DNA from: Carnegiea gigantea
Lineage: Eukaryota > Streptophyta > Magnoliopsida > Caryophyllales > Cactaceae
Assembly (NCBI GenBank): GCA_029747015.1
Contig: JAKOGI010000417.1
Span: 553,819-617,818, forward strand
Reading direction: 5' to 3'
Length of the DNA stretch: 64,000 nt
The first letter of the stretch is position 1. The number at the start of each line of letters is the position of its first letter. The notes beneath the pieces were generated by a model. That model worked only from the letters and a program-made list of their open reading frames with translations. It was not told where the DNA came from and did not search any database. Shown here one piece after another: positions 34,101 through 45,086 of this stretch. The position numbers were made by a program, and so were the translations under genes.

Positions 34101-35226
34101 TCAAAATTCCATGAATGAAGGCGTCTCTTCCTAAAAAGAAAAGAACGTTGATATACGAATAGCATGCGAAGGGTGTCATATAGCTTAATATGATGTTTAA
34201 AGGTACTTAAATGCTTGATACGTGTTTATGCGTGTGATATGTATATTATATGAATGAAATACCAAGAAAAGTGTAATTATGAAAAGGGATAACCTTATAT
34301 ACACATCATATGATTGAGGGTTCATGTGTAGTTTAAATGGAGTGTTAAGAAGTTATGTTATGAAAAGAAAAGATCCTTATACTTAGCCTTCGATGCTTAC
34401 TCACGTGCCTAACTGCTTGCTAGTAAAGAACTCCGTCGTTGAGGAACCTAGAAATATGATTGAGTGGTCGAAGTGAAGTTTATGTTTAGTGATCCTCCCA
34501 TAAAGGTTCTATGAATATCTATTATGATAGTAAAGTATGGAAACGTGATATATGACTTAAAGATAGTATTGCCTACAACGGTTTTGGTTTTAAGGGGGTT
34601 GGGGGGAACTCACTGAGCGTGTGGTTACTCATCCCATTACTCTTTTCCCTTTTCCCCAGGTTTTCTTTCTGACAGGAAGAAGTTGAGTCAGATAAGTCCA
34701 GAAGGAACCTATTGTTGCTTTCAAGGCGTCGTATGTGCTCATTTAAAGGGGTCTTACGTGTTTAATGAAGTCATGTAATGTACTCTTAGTTTATAAAGGT
34801 CTGTAAACGATTATTCTAGTTCATGTAATGCATATGGTATAAAGGTCGCTCTGTATGGCCGCCTGAGCCAACCATCAAGTTAGTTAGATGTCTTCTTGGT
34901 TTAATTTAGCTATGTTTTGGGATGTAAATCTTAATACTCCGGTTTTGTTAACCGTTGAGTTGTATCTTCCATTTCTTCTTTATTCATGAATCAATCTGGT
35001 TGGTGTACTCCGAGCGAGTGGCTCGTTGAGTTATGAACTCCGGCATGTGGTCGTTGAGCTATGTTTTAAATGTTTTGCGCTTCCGTTGATTTACAGGGAC
35101 TTATTATAAGGCTTTTAGTCTGGAAATGGTCAGTTTTTAGGGGGAACTCTGTCCGTTTCGTCCCATGAATTAAGTAAAAAGTTAGGAAAGCGTAACGCTT
35201 CTGGCCTAGGGGCTGGGGTTGTTACA
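31198..35226 (+). repeat. Family-A LTR, complete (4029 bp)
   Basis: This runs from TGTAAGACCCGCC to GGGGTTGTTACA, with a polypurine tract on its left and PBS sequence on its right. It is the reference copy for family A here. In order it has a TATAAAAC candidate (31253-31260), a CT-rich GC-rich leader (about 31620-31960), a GAG/GTGGGT site (about 32157-32165), ~69-bp repeats (32340-32760), CAG/GTAAG (32939-32946), a hairpin (33112-33130), a block shared with family B (about 33520-33690), a pyrimidine-CAG site (34657-34659) and the U5 end. A polypurine tract and a PBS on the same LTR show that it has belonged to two element contexts or was recombined. Confidence 0.9.
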
Positions 35227-35228
35227 GA

Positions 35229-35303
35229 TGGTATCAGAGCTAGGTTTCGATCCTAGGACCTGTGGGTTATGGGCCCACCACGCTTCCGCTGCGCCACTCT
35301 GAT
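35229..35303 (-). tRNA. Full-length initiator tRNA-Met (CAT) copy with CCA, at LTR-LTR junction
   Basis: The minus strand encodes a complete 72-nt plant-type initiator tRNA-Met plus CCA, 75 nt in all. Visible parts are the acceptor stem ATCAGAG/CTCTGAT, D-arm (A-box-like TGGCGCAGCGG), anticodon loop CCCATAA with CAT, and T-arm with the initiator-type loop ATCGAAA. The T-stem CTAGG/CCTAG is fully paired. Nuclear plant tRNA genes do not encode CCA, and no T-run follows, so this looks like a DNA copy of a mature primer tRNA rather than an ordinary gene. Its 3' end is the PBS of the LTR ending at 35226, and its 5' end overlaps the PBS of the LTR starting at 35313. Confidence 0.9.
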
Positions 35304-35307
35304 ACCA
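35297..35307 (-). promoter_or_regulatory. Primer binding site of the facing family-B LTR
   Basis: The minus strand reads TGGTATCAGAG, five bases (TTAGG) from the family-B LTR end, exactly as at 15909-15926. Seven bases (ATCAGAG, 35297-35303) are shared with the tRNA 5' end, so PBS and tRNA overlap at the junction. Confidence 0.85.
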
Positions 35308-35312
35308 CCTAA

Positions 35313-38163
35313 TGTAACACCCCCGACTGCCTTCTAGGGATGTCACACCGTCAGAATCCCCCAAGAGAGACCCCTAAGTCTCTTCTTCTATTGACTTTCT
35401 TCTTAATTTTACCAAAACTTTATTTTAGTTGGGAAATCCTGAGACGAAACCGGCAGAGTTCCGTCTGTAATTTCAACATTTCCATAATTTACATTATAAT
35501 TTTTATGGTACCTGTATCATTACAACCAAATTCAAAAAGAGAGTAGGAGGTTCCAGCGAGTCACACACTCACGGTTGAGGCTTATGCCTTTACAAACAAC
35601 TATTTACAATGACTTACATAAGTTTCGTACTGCTAGAGCCACTACATGCCCAATTCATGCACTTTTCAAGCAAAATATTACTGCAGGCAGCCACATCACT
35701 TCATGTCACGGGTACGTCTTGCAGGAGCAACTAATGGTCTTAGAAGAAACACAGATTCTTTCATCATTCATCACCTGGGGGAAAAAGGGAAAGGAAATGG
35801 AGTGAGCCACCACTTGCTCAGTAAGTGTTCCTCCACTCCTTAAAACAAAACCCTTTACAAGCAATAATACTCATAATATTCACTTATCAAGCATTTAGCT
35901 AATACTAACATGGTATTAGGCAACATATTATAGGACACAGGTTGAAGAACATAAACATCGGACACGTCACGACTTATGTATTCATTAGGCACATTTGAAT
36001 GTCATTTCACGATTCACTAGCATGTCACATATTCTATTTGAAGCCACATTCATCATATTTAAGAACATTTTGTTTAAATCCGCAATGAAACTTTCTTTCA
36101 ACATTTGAAAGCATTTCATAACCTTGAGGTTCTCAATCTTTTGAAAGAGTTTACATTTCGCATTCGTCGTAAAACGACCCTTGTAAGCATTTCATATTCA
36201 TTCCATATGGCCTCCTTAGATTCTTTTTCACTTTAGATTCTTTTTCTTTAAAATATATAAAATGGCAAAGGCCAATTGCTTTTCTTATCTTGGTAAGAAA
36301 ATACTCCTGGCATAAGATCATTACAGGGTGCTGATTGGGTGAGAACTATTCTCGACCCCATAGTGAGACCTAACGCTCATGCTTAAGCTCCTACTCCCAG
36401 GATGGCTACATACAACATATCGGACCATTACATTAGCCCTCGTCAGGGCCTCTAGGGTTTATCCGGACTTATCCCCTAGGTTAACATTATTTACATCATA
36501 TTATATTGTCCGCAGCACATTATCTCAGCTACTTAAAGCGTATCGGCCATAACGGCTAGTAATTTTCCGTTTCAAACGACAAAATCATTCAACGTATAAT
36601 TCCCATCTCCCTTTTGTTAAAAACGTTTTAGGGATTCCTCCCAAACACTATTTGAATAGCTAAAATAGGCCATAGCTCGTTACTAGACATGGCTATTATT
36701 CATTTAAAACACATGAAGAGTCATTTGCTAAAACATCACCCTTCCACACACATGTTACATTTAAAACATACAAGGAAAAGGGTATACACATATCACATTC
36801 AAATACTTCGCAATCATTTCAACACAATGAGCCACACATGGCCTCGCAATCCACACGATTGCGGTCAATTCACAACCCAGTCTCCCTCCTCACTTGCACC
36901 GTACCACAAGACCTCGAACGCTCATAATTCTTTCCTTAAACCATCCAACTACCAACTCGATTCATCGATTTATTAATCACAACATATTATCACATTGGCT
37001 TATGAAAAAGGGAGGGAAGATTAGGCCCTTACCTGAGCAACCAGCATCATTCAGCGAAGCGTTACAACAAGCGTGCATATAGCCACATTTATTTATAATT
37101 CGACAATACTTTATTCAGTAAATCAAACATGATTCGATTCTAAACATATACGTTGCATTTCGAAGTAACTTCCCTAAGCATGAATGTACTAAAAAAAAGT
37201 TTGAATTTATTTCGTTTACACACATAATACATTAGCTAGTTCAATTCGAATGGAAGCTAAACACGTTAAATTAACTTCGATTTTAATTCCGTTTCGGACA
37301 ATAACTCATTAACTCGATTCGAAGCTAAATACGTTAAATTAACTTCGATTTTAATTCCGTTTTAAACAATAACTTATTAACTCGATTCGAAGCTAAATAC
37401 GTTAAATTAACTTCGATTTTAATTCCGTTTTAAACAATAACTCATTAACTCGAATCGAAGCTAAATACGTTAAATTAACTTCGACTTTAATTCCGTTTCG
37501 GATAATAACTCATTAACTCGATTCGAAGCTAAATACGTCCATACAAATTCGAATTCACTGTTCACGCAAGACTACGGTTTATGTATAGAATTCACGTCGA
37601 TTCACAATTTCAGGCATGAAACAACCAATTGATTCGAACCTAAGCATGAATAACTTATTTCTTGTCATTTCTAACGAATTTAACAAGCCCTAACTTGACA
37701 TGCAACATCAAACTGCTGAAAATTAACTTCGAAAATAGTAATAACTTAGGAGGGAGAAACACTTACTTGGGTTAGCCTAGTTTCAACCTCAAACAGTAAA
37801 TACCAATGCTCCCACGCTGCTAAACCCGAACCCAAGCCTGTCAGTCAACAAATTCGAACCCTAGCCCCCGATTTGGTGATGCTTGTGGCGAATTGAGGCT
37901 CGATTTTTGGCTCCAATTTATAGAGGAGGCTGGGATGGAGGTGGGTCACCGGATTTCGGCACGTGGATGGTCAATTTCCGGTGGTGGACGCGTATCTGGG
38001 TCGGTTTCTGGCCGTGCTACGTGGAGGACGAGGGGTGGGGAGGTTTGGGCGGTTGTTGGCGTGGCTGAGGGGACCGGTCGTCCCTTTCTCTCGCCGGCGA
38101 CAGGTGGCGGTCGGCGATGAGATCCACCGGTGACCGTGGCCCCAGAGAGAGAGGGAGACGTGT

Positions 38164-38204
<41 letters not shown>

Positions 38205-38468
38205 TGTGGGGGGGTGTCATGCCCGACTTCGGTCTCCCCTCCCCTTTTCAATCCTTTTTTTTTTTTGGTTGTTTTGGGTTAAACTAACAACATTCAACTA
38301 AATTCTGGTCCCGTACTCGCTAATGGTTAGGCTAAACCCGAATTGAACGACCTACCATGAACATTTCGGTTTAAACTTTGGGAATCCGCCAGTAAAACGA
38401 AAAACGATTTTAAAAACTGGGTTTAGCGTTGATTCAAATATTTTATAAATAAGTAGCGTCAACGATAA
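35313..38468 (-). repeat. Family-B LTR, truncated, facing the family-A LTR
   Basis: This starts TGTAACACCCCCG and follows the other B LTRs to AACGATAA at 38468, missing the outermost ~165 bp. It contains a pyrimidine-CAG site (35775-35777), a hairpin (36845-36863), CAG/GTAAG (37028-37035), 68-bp repeats (about 37275-37540), a GC-rich leader (about 37890-38220) and an expanded (GA)n run near 38163-38200 compared with the other two B LTRs. No family-B internal coding region is attached. Confidence 0.88.
37275..37540 (-). repeat. 68-bp tandem repeats in third family-B LTR
   Basis: About four units with CTCGATTCGAAGCTAAATAC and ACTTCGATTTTAATTCCG appear, in the same position as in the other B LTRs but with one unit fewer. 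Confidence 0.85.
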
Positions 38469-38723
38469 TTTAGCGTCAACGATAAATATTTTATAAATAA
38501 GTATCGTCAACAATCTGATCGTATTTGGGAGTTGCTTTTGTTGGAGTTCGAGGAATCGAAGACTTGTCTTGTTACACAACTTTAGGTTATGGAATCTAAA
38601 GTTGAATAGGTCAATAACTTGGGCCATATGGCAGTTGTAGGTAGGCAGATATGAAAATAAAAGTTTCCAACCCAACAGGCATAATATTTGTTGAGCAAGT
38701 ACGTCAAAAATGCGGGTCTCACA
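38469..38723 (-). repeat. U3 fragment of another family-A-related LTR
   Basis: Its right end (GGGTCTCACA at 38723) abuts a polypurine tract, so it is an LTR start on the minus strand (TGTGAGACCCGC). Beyond the first few bases it differs from the other family-A LTRs. Its left end merges into family-B LTR DNA through repeated copies of TAGCGTCAACGATAA and TTTTATAAATAAGTA. Confidence 0.7.
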
Positions 38724-38996
38724 TTCTTCCCCCCTAAAAGAATTTCGTCCTCGAAATTCGAAATCTAAGTTCGGTCTTTCCTAGAATGCAAGCACACAAT
38801 TAGAATTTACGCAGCAAGTTTTCAAAGAGGTTTCATTATGCAATCACTGCTTCTTTTAAATCAAAAGAAAAAGGCTAATGGTATCTTGTCTCCTCCTCGC
38901 CAATCTCTTCAAGCGTCTACTCGCTCTATTTAGACGCCGAGGGCAAATCGCATTGAAGAGAGGCAAATGAGTTGGCGTGAAAAACCATATTAAACT
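38724..38996 (-). mobile_element. Family-A internal tail with hairpin and polypurine tract
   Basis: The plus reading TTCTTCCCCCCTAAAAG (38724-38740) is the tract, and AATTTCG-TCCT-CGAAATT (38741-38758) the hairpin. The remainder matches 21360-21600 and, inverted, 30890-31160, including TCTACTCGCTCTATTTAG. It stops at 38996 where a direct repeat of the LTR start begins. Confidence 0.85.
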
Positions 38997-39072
38997 GATA
39001 TGAAAATAAAAGTTTCCAACCCAACAGGTATAATATTTGTTAAGCAAGTACGTCAAAAATGCGGGTCCCACA
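38997..39072 (-). repeat. 76-bp direct repeat of the LTR start (38648-38723)
   Basis: The 76 bp at 38648-38723 and 38997-39072 differ at only a few positions and both end at the LTR terminus. The pair flanks the internal tail. The simplest reading is a nearly whole-element deletion that left 76 bp of one LTR, the internal 3' end and part of the other LTR. Confidence 0.8.
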
Positions 39073-39084
39073 GATACCATCTAA
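39073..39084 (-). promoter_or_regulatory. Remnant PBS next to family-C LTR
   Basis: The minus strand reads TTAGATGGTATC after the LTR end, that is, a short spacer plus the first seven bases of an initiator-tRNA PBS, then the foreign LTR start. It shows that 39085-43321 once stood as a 5' LTR, or that the insertion hit a PBS. Confidence 0.65.
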
Positions 39085-42000
39085 TGTAACGCCCCCAACC
39101 CGAAGAAGGGTTATACCGCCAGGACTTCCTAGAAGGAAATTCCTAAGGCTCTTGAAGATCGAGGGTTTGGATTAGCATTTAGATAGTCATCCTGAAACAA
39201 AACTGCAAGAGTCTCCCCTGTTTTAGAACCATCTTAGGGTCTTAGCTCAGCTAAGGGTACCTGTAAATTGGGAATAGGGTATAACATTTGTTGAAATATC
39301 CCACAACCCCTCGGGCCACTCCCTCAGGATTAATCACAAGCAGACAACTAACATGCTGGGGTCTAGATTATATATATACAGGTACAGAGCCAAACTACAT
39401 GCTTTCACATACAAACATGAACTTAAACATTTACAACGTGGTAGATCAAACACTTGCAAAGCTTGCAAAAGGCTTCTGATGGGTCGACATCAAAATAACT
39501 TCAGAATATCTCTTATACGTGCTCAAACTGAACCTGCAAAAGGGAATAAGTAAAGGGATGAGCAACCACATGCTAAGTGAGAACTCCCCTACCTCTTAAA
39601 ACCAAGACCGTTTGCAGGCATTAATACCAATAATAGTCACATATCATGTATTTGTATGCTACTATCATATTAGGCAATCATAGTCCCCAAGGAAAGATTA
39701 CGGCTCATATACTTTACGCTAGCTCCTCAACTCATTCCTAGGTCCTTAATGGCCAGCCTTCCTTTCTAATAAGCATTCAGGCACGTGATCAAGTTGCACA
39801 AAAATGAATATGATGCTTTCAAACACACTTGTGAAAACATAGTGACTCTTGTTATATTCTAAGAACATATTATAAATGACACTAACTTCTTTAGAACTTA
39901 TAGCTCTTCTAAAAGCTTATGAAACATCCTAATTGGTAAGAAAGGCTTTACAAGAAACATTCTTTCTTAAGATATATACCTTTAAAAGCTTAGATGTTCG
40001 ATGCATTATTAGGATGTAACCAAACTTCATTTGAAATTTCATTTAAACTATACTCAGAACACGTTTATATAATATATGTAGGTTAGTACATTTGAAAGTT
40101 TTCTTTCTTTTCTTAACAACACTTTACTTGGCCTCTTAAGGCTCGTATTCTTTAAAAGAACTTATTTCATAATAGTCCTCGAATGGCCCTTAGAAATATT
40201 TCTTTTCTAAACTACTTAAAATGGCAAAAATGCCAAATTTCTTATTTATTAGGAGCTTACTTGTAACATAAAAACATCTTATTTTGCTGGCTAGAGGAGG
40301 TTAACATCGCTCGTAAGTGAGATCGTCACTCATAGCTCACGTTATCCCTGGGGTATACGTACTTAGCTTTTGGCCAAAACGTATCTTTACAGAGCAACTC
40401 TAACCTCGATATTGTCCTCTGTGAGGCAACAGCTCACACTAGAATAATCATATCATGAGTCCAGTCCCCTTCAAGGTTTTCATATGCATCAGCTCACACC
40501 AAGATAATCATATCTTGAGTCCAGCTCCTGAGAACAGCTCATGCCATCTTTACGTCTGGCTCCCAACATTACCTTAGGGGGAAGCAGGTCACGCCATCTT
40601 TGCATCCAGTTCCCACCCTCAAGGTCTGGCCACTTGCCTAGCACTTTCTTAGCCTTTAAAATCGTATTTCATTTCTCTTTTTCAGTTGATTACTTTCCGA
40701 AAATCTTAAATTTAACAAATCGACCAAAGCTTTTCGAAATGTTTAAAGTTCCCTTGTTTTTACCTTAAAAATTCCTTCTAAATGAAATAAGTTTGCTAAC
40801 TCGTAAACGAAGTCTTTATTTTAACTTAAAAGCTTTTTATAAACGAAGTAAGTTTGCCAACACGTAAATCGACTTCCCTTCAAACTTAAAAGCCTCTTAT
40901 AAATGCAATAAGTTGGTTAACACGTAAAATGACTTCGTTTGAAACTTACAAGCTTCTTATAAACGAAATAAGATTGTTAGCACGTAAATCGACTTCGTTT
41001 TTAAACTTAAAAGCTTCTTATAAACGTAATAGGTTTACTAACACATAAATAGGCTTCGTTTTTAACTTAAAACTTCTCATAAACGTAATAGATTTGCTAA
41101 CTTATGAAATTGACTCCTCTTTTAACTTTAAAAGCTTCTTGTAAACGTGATAAGTATTCTAATCCATAAAACGACCTCGTTTTTAACTTAAAAGCTTCCT
41201 ATAAATGTAATACGTTTGCTAATTCCTAAAACGAAACCCATTTGGAACTTAAAGTACTTAGTTAGTGTTTTAATCAAACTAGGTTCGTAATAAAATCCTC
41301 AGTTGCCATTTTATGACTCGTTTCAATTCCTTTTAACACTGAAAGGAGGGTATATAAATAAACTGAAGGCTTAAAATGTTCCAAACTTGCTACTATTCAA
41401 AACTTAAAGCACTTGGCTTGTTTATAATGCAAATAAGGTTCCTTCGTAAGCTTTCAACATAAACGCTTTTTTAAAAAATCATAACGATTTTACTAGCTCG
41501 TAACTCAGAACTCAATTGAAACTCAAGTAGGCAGTTAGCACATAATTCAAGCTAAATTTTATAATTAATACCTTAAGACGCCATTTTTCAGATCACTCAA
41601 ATCCTTTTTAAAAATAAGGAGAACTTATATACAAACAAACGCCTTCAAATATTTTCGACCTCACTGTTAATTTGCTTTAAACTTCCTAAACCTATCGACT
41701 GTTCAGTTGAGTCACTTCCTGAGTAGTTCGATGTTTTGGGATTGTTTTGGACTACAATCACCTTCGTAACTAACAGGCAATTGGCAAGTACTTAAAAGCA
41801 TTCAAAATCATGAAAACATGCGTTTAACAATCCTCCTCAAACATGTCTAAATTTCAAGAATTAACCACTTAATGTCACGTAGCACATTGAGGGGAAAAAG
41901 GGTTCACAGCTAGCACATTCATATGCTTCATAGCACAATTAGACAGAATTTACTCAATCAGCCACACATGGCGTCGCAATTCAGACGATTGCAGTAATCA

Positions 42001-43321
42001 TAACCCAGGCTCCCTCCTCACACAACACCGACCACAAGAACCTCAAATTCCTCAATAGTTCCACCTTGAGCCATTCAACTCCAACTCAGTTCAATATTGT
42101 CATAAACAAACCAATAATTCACAAAACCATCATATAAAAGCATAGCATTCTCATCAATAGCCTTGTATAGAAATTAAACGCAGCTGTACTGATTTTACAA
42201 TAACTTCTAAACGGAAATTAACATGCTTTACTAATGCCTTAATTTGGCCAATTAACATTTTTAAACTTCAAAACATGATTTAGGGCTAATAAACTGACGA
42301 AGTGACAACACTAAAGTGATGATTTGATTATTAATAATTCACCAAACTTTCAAACTGCCTACCCATTAATAATCTAGCAGTAGTTTCAACATGCAATTAA
42401 CCCACAATTAACACCATGTTTGCAATTTCCTCAATTTCAGTAAGGAAATTCCCACCTCGATTCCGAGCTAGGTGTGCGATCGAAGGCTGACTGGCTTGAC
42501 TTTAGCGCTCGAACGGCTCCAAATTCTTCAGCTCTCGCGCACCACGCACGGTCAGAACCTACACTGTGCCCAAATCATGCAACCAAACCCCAATTTTGAC
42601 CCAAAACCTCACTCTTTAACTTGAATTTGAGATGGGTGCCTGAAGCTACGAATTTATCCCCAATTTGTGTAGGTTTCAAAGCAATTAACAACTAGATTAA
42701 AAGGCTGAACTTTTACAAGTGTCTAGGCCCTCAAATTTGTGCTCAAAGCCACCAAAAACGTGGTGGGTTCTCCTCGATTTTGCCCAGAATTCACCCCAGA
42801 TGGTGACTAGGTTGTGGGGAAGGCCGAATGGGTAGGTTTTGCAGTTGGAGTGTGGCGAAAACCTGCTTGAATTTGAGCTTTTCTGGTCCCCGCTATTTTT
42901 ATTCCAAGCAGTTCGATACTTGGCACTGCTAGTCTAATTCGTAACCTGAATTCTAAACCCAAAATTGATAACACGACCTTTCATTGGTTACTCGTTTCCA
43001 AAAATATCTAGTTCCGATTTAATAAATATCGAACTACTTCTAAGGTTGACAACCTAATCGTATTCGGGTTCCTACTTGGATTAGTACTTGTTAATAACCG
43101 TTAATAACGCTTACTAAAAATCATCAAAAGATTTTCAAAACTAACAATAATAATAATAATAATAATTTTAATAGCGGCAATAATATTCTTTTTAATAAAA
43201 TCATTGCTCACATGGGCACGTCAATAATAATTTAACTCATATCGTTAAATGGAATATGTTTTTATAACATAAAAAGACGTTACAAATAACTTAATGGAAA
43301 ATAAAGTACGCGAGCCTTGCA
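39085..43321 (-). repeat. Family-C 3' LTR (4237 bp)
   Basis: The PBS-side end reads TGTAACGCCCCCAACC in plus orientation. The outer end is CCTTGCA, so the usual terminal ACA is changed to GCA. It contains ~60-bp repeats (about 40780-41240), repeated AGATAATCATATCYTGAGTCCAG phrases (40440-40530), a hairpin (41976-41992) and a GC-richer leader (about 42480-42860). Confidence 0.88.
40780..41240 (-). repeat. ~60-bp tandem repeats in family-C LTR
   Basis: Units carry GCTTCTTATAAACG, a TTGCTAACNCGTAAA phrase and ACTTCGTTTTTAACTTAAAA at about 60-bp spacing, with seven to eight diverged copies. This is the counterpart of the 68/69-bp arrays of families A and B. Confidence 0.75.
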
Positions 43322-43356
43322 CTCTCCCCCCTTAAAAGAATTTCGTCCTCGAAATT
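43322..43356 (-). promoter_or_regulatory. Polypurine tract and hairpin of family-C element 1
   Basis: The plus reading CTCTCCCCCCTTAAAAG abuts the LTR, followed by the perfect inverted repeat AATTTCG-TCCT-CGAAATT (43339-43356). Tract and hairpin match those of family A. Confidence 0.85.
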
Positions 43357-44699
43357 ACTTACTTGGAGGAATTAGTGTGGGTACTTATCCCGCAGTCCTT
43401 TCACAATCCAAGTCACTTTATGCTTGGCTATCCATCCCGTCTCCATAGTAGCATCCCATCCTTGGGTTTCTAGTCATACCCAATCATTAGCGAGCATTTT
43501 TCCTTTGTACTAAAATAACTCAATCTCTATAGGTAGGGTAGGTATGGCAGATAGTTCCTAAGGAAGAGGTCATGTAAAGTTGCATACGCATCTCATGAGG
43601 CTTACTAACAAGTTCCTTCGCAAATCAAGAATAAGAAAAGGGCAAGTAGTGTTAGAATTAGACAGGATGGAGGCATAAAGTTTCTTAAGAAGAAAAATAC
43701 CTGACCTTGTGTTAATAGGTTCCCCAGTCTCTTTTTCTTCTAGCTAAGCATCCGACTGCCAGTTTGTTGCTTCTGGTTGCTTCTATTGCCCCCTGAGGGA
43801 GCACCAACGATTAGGCGATCTCGTTGTGCCGCTGGCTTGATTCCCATCACGGATTTTTGAGTATGACCCAGACTATTCCATGTAGCCTTTGGGCAATTTG
43901 CAACTTTGTGACCCATACCACCACATTAAAAACATGTGCTCGTAAAGCTTCTGCATGGGCCAGGGTGTTGTAGTCCACACTGGTCCCATGTTTTCCTCGG
44001 TTTCCATTGGCCAGCTTGCTTTCCTTTGTCCTATTTCATCCTATGTTTAAACCTCCTGATGTTTCTATTTTCCTAAGAATTGGATCCTCCAGGGCCAAAT
44101 TCCTCCTTTACTTGGTCCTTTTCTCTATTTTCAATTTTGGTTTTGTTTATAATGCGGGCTATTTTTACGGCCTTCTGGTACCTTTCTTGGAAATTATCAT
44201 AAGTATATACTGCTATTATCTGTTTCACTTCCCCTCTTAATCCCTGTTCGAAGTTGCCCATCGTCATTTCTTCGGTGGCCACCTGATTTTGTGCAAATCA
44301 GCTCAGCTCATTAAACTTTGCCGCATATTCCATTACACTCATTTCGTCTTGCTTCAAGCATAAGAACTTCCGTTCCTTAACTTTTCTCATGTCTTGAGGG
44401 TAATATTAAGCATCCATTAACGCTTTCAGTTGGTTCGAGGTTAACACAGGTTGACCTACCCTAGGTTTCATTGTCCCCCACCGAAACTCAGCTTCTTCTT
44501 CAAATTAGTGAGTGGCCAGGAGCACCTTGAACCTCTCAGGGCACTCCATGATCTCAAATAAGTTTTCCATTCTCTGAAGGTACTCCTCGTATACCATAAG
44601 GTCAGCTCCACCTTCAAACTTGGGAAGCTTAAGCTTATTAAACTAACATATCATCCCCATGGCAGTTGGTTCTAGTATGAGTTTACATCGAGGAGGCAT
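43357..44699 (-). pseudogene. Degenerate gag and protease stump, family C element 1
   Basis: Gag starts at ATG 44697-44699 with MPPR, as inferred for family B. The best surviving piece, 44073-44282, reads VATEEM, FEQGLRGEVKQIIA, YQKAVKIARII, matching the family-B gag. A CCHC remnant (CGGMGHKVANCPK) lies near 43900, then a degraded protease whose DSG active site is lost and a QGWDATMETGW-like piece corresponding to the GWDVILGMDW region. After this the sequence goes directly to the polypurine tract. Several stops make it non-functional. Confidence 0.8.
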
Positions 44700-45086
44700 C
44701 TGTCACATAATTACACAAAGGATCACTTAGTTCTAATTCCAACTAGGGGTAGGCTTCCTTGGTTAATGAAATGATTTACAAGTGGATGAAAGATGTTATG
44801 TAGAGCTACCAATTTAGTCTCAGCTTAACCGTCGCGTAATTATATATGGACATCACATTTTACTCAAGGAAATGCACGTATATGCTTGAACAGACTAGTG
44901 AATTCATAACTCTTGGTTAGCACTGACTGCAATTATTTCATTGAACGTTGATAATGTGACTTAGGAGTCACGGGAGATCTCGCCATCCTAGTACTTCATA
45001 ACTTAAGGAAAATAAATTAAAATGCTTACATTTAACTTATTGGCATACAACATACATCTATGAACCTGGTTCACGCTACCCCTACT
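44700..45086 (-). other. Spacer between extra ORF and gag, family C
   Basis: No coding frame or motif is visible. It aligns with about 58433-58740 in the second family-C element. In family B the spacer is shorter. Confidence 0.6.

Larger units (their letters stand above)
28269..35226 (+). mobile_element. Family-A element, plus strand, lacking its 5' LTR
   Basis: From about 28286 the sequence is family-A internal DNA in plus orientation, ending in a polypurine tract (31182-31197) and a full LTR (31198-35226). There is no 5' LTR or PBS at its left end. It faces the minus-strand element 19390-28268, so the two family-A elements are head to head with their 5' portions partly lost. Confidence 0.78.

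Noticed and set aside
33770..34165. 131-codon minus-strand ORF inside the family-A LTR
   Set aside because: It runs antisense to the LTR, the equivalent region of the other family-A LTRs is not open over this length, and it shows no domain.
35229..35303. Ordinary nuclear tRNA-Met gene
   Set aside because: It carries CCA, has no T-run terminator, and both ends coincide with PBS positions of the flanking LTRs. A primer-tRNA copy explains all of this better.
44073..44282. Host gene encoding a gag-like protein (domesticated gag)
   Set aside because: The surrounding frame has many stops and lies between the LTRs, PBS and polypurine tract of a retrotransposon, so it is ordinary gag decay.
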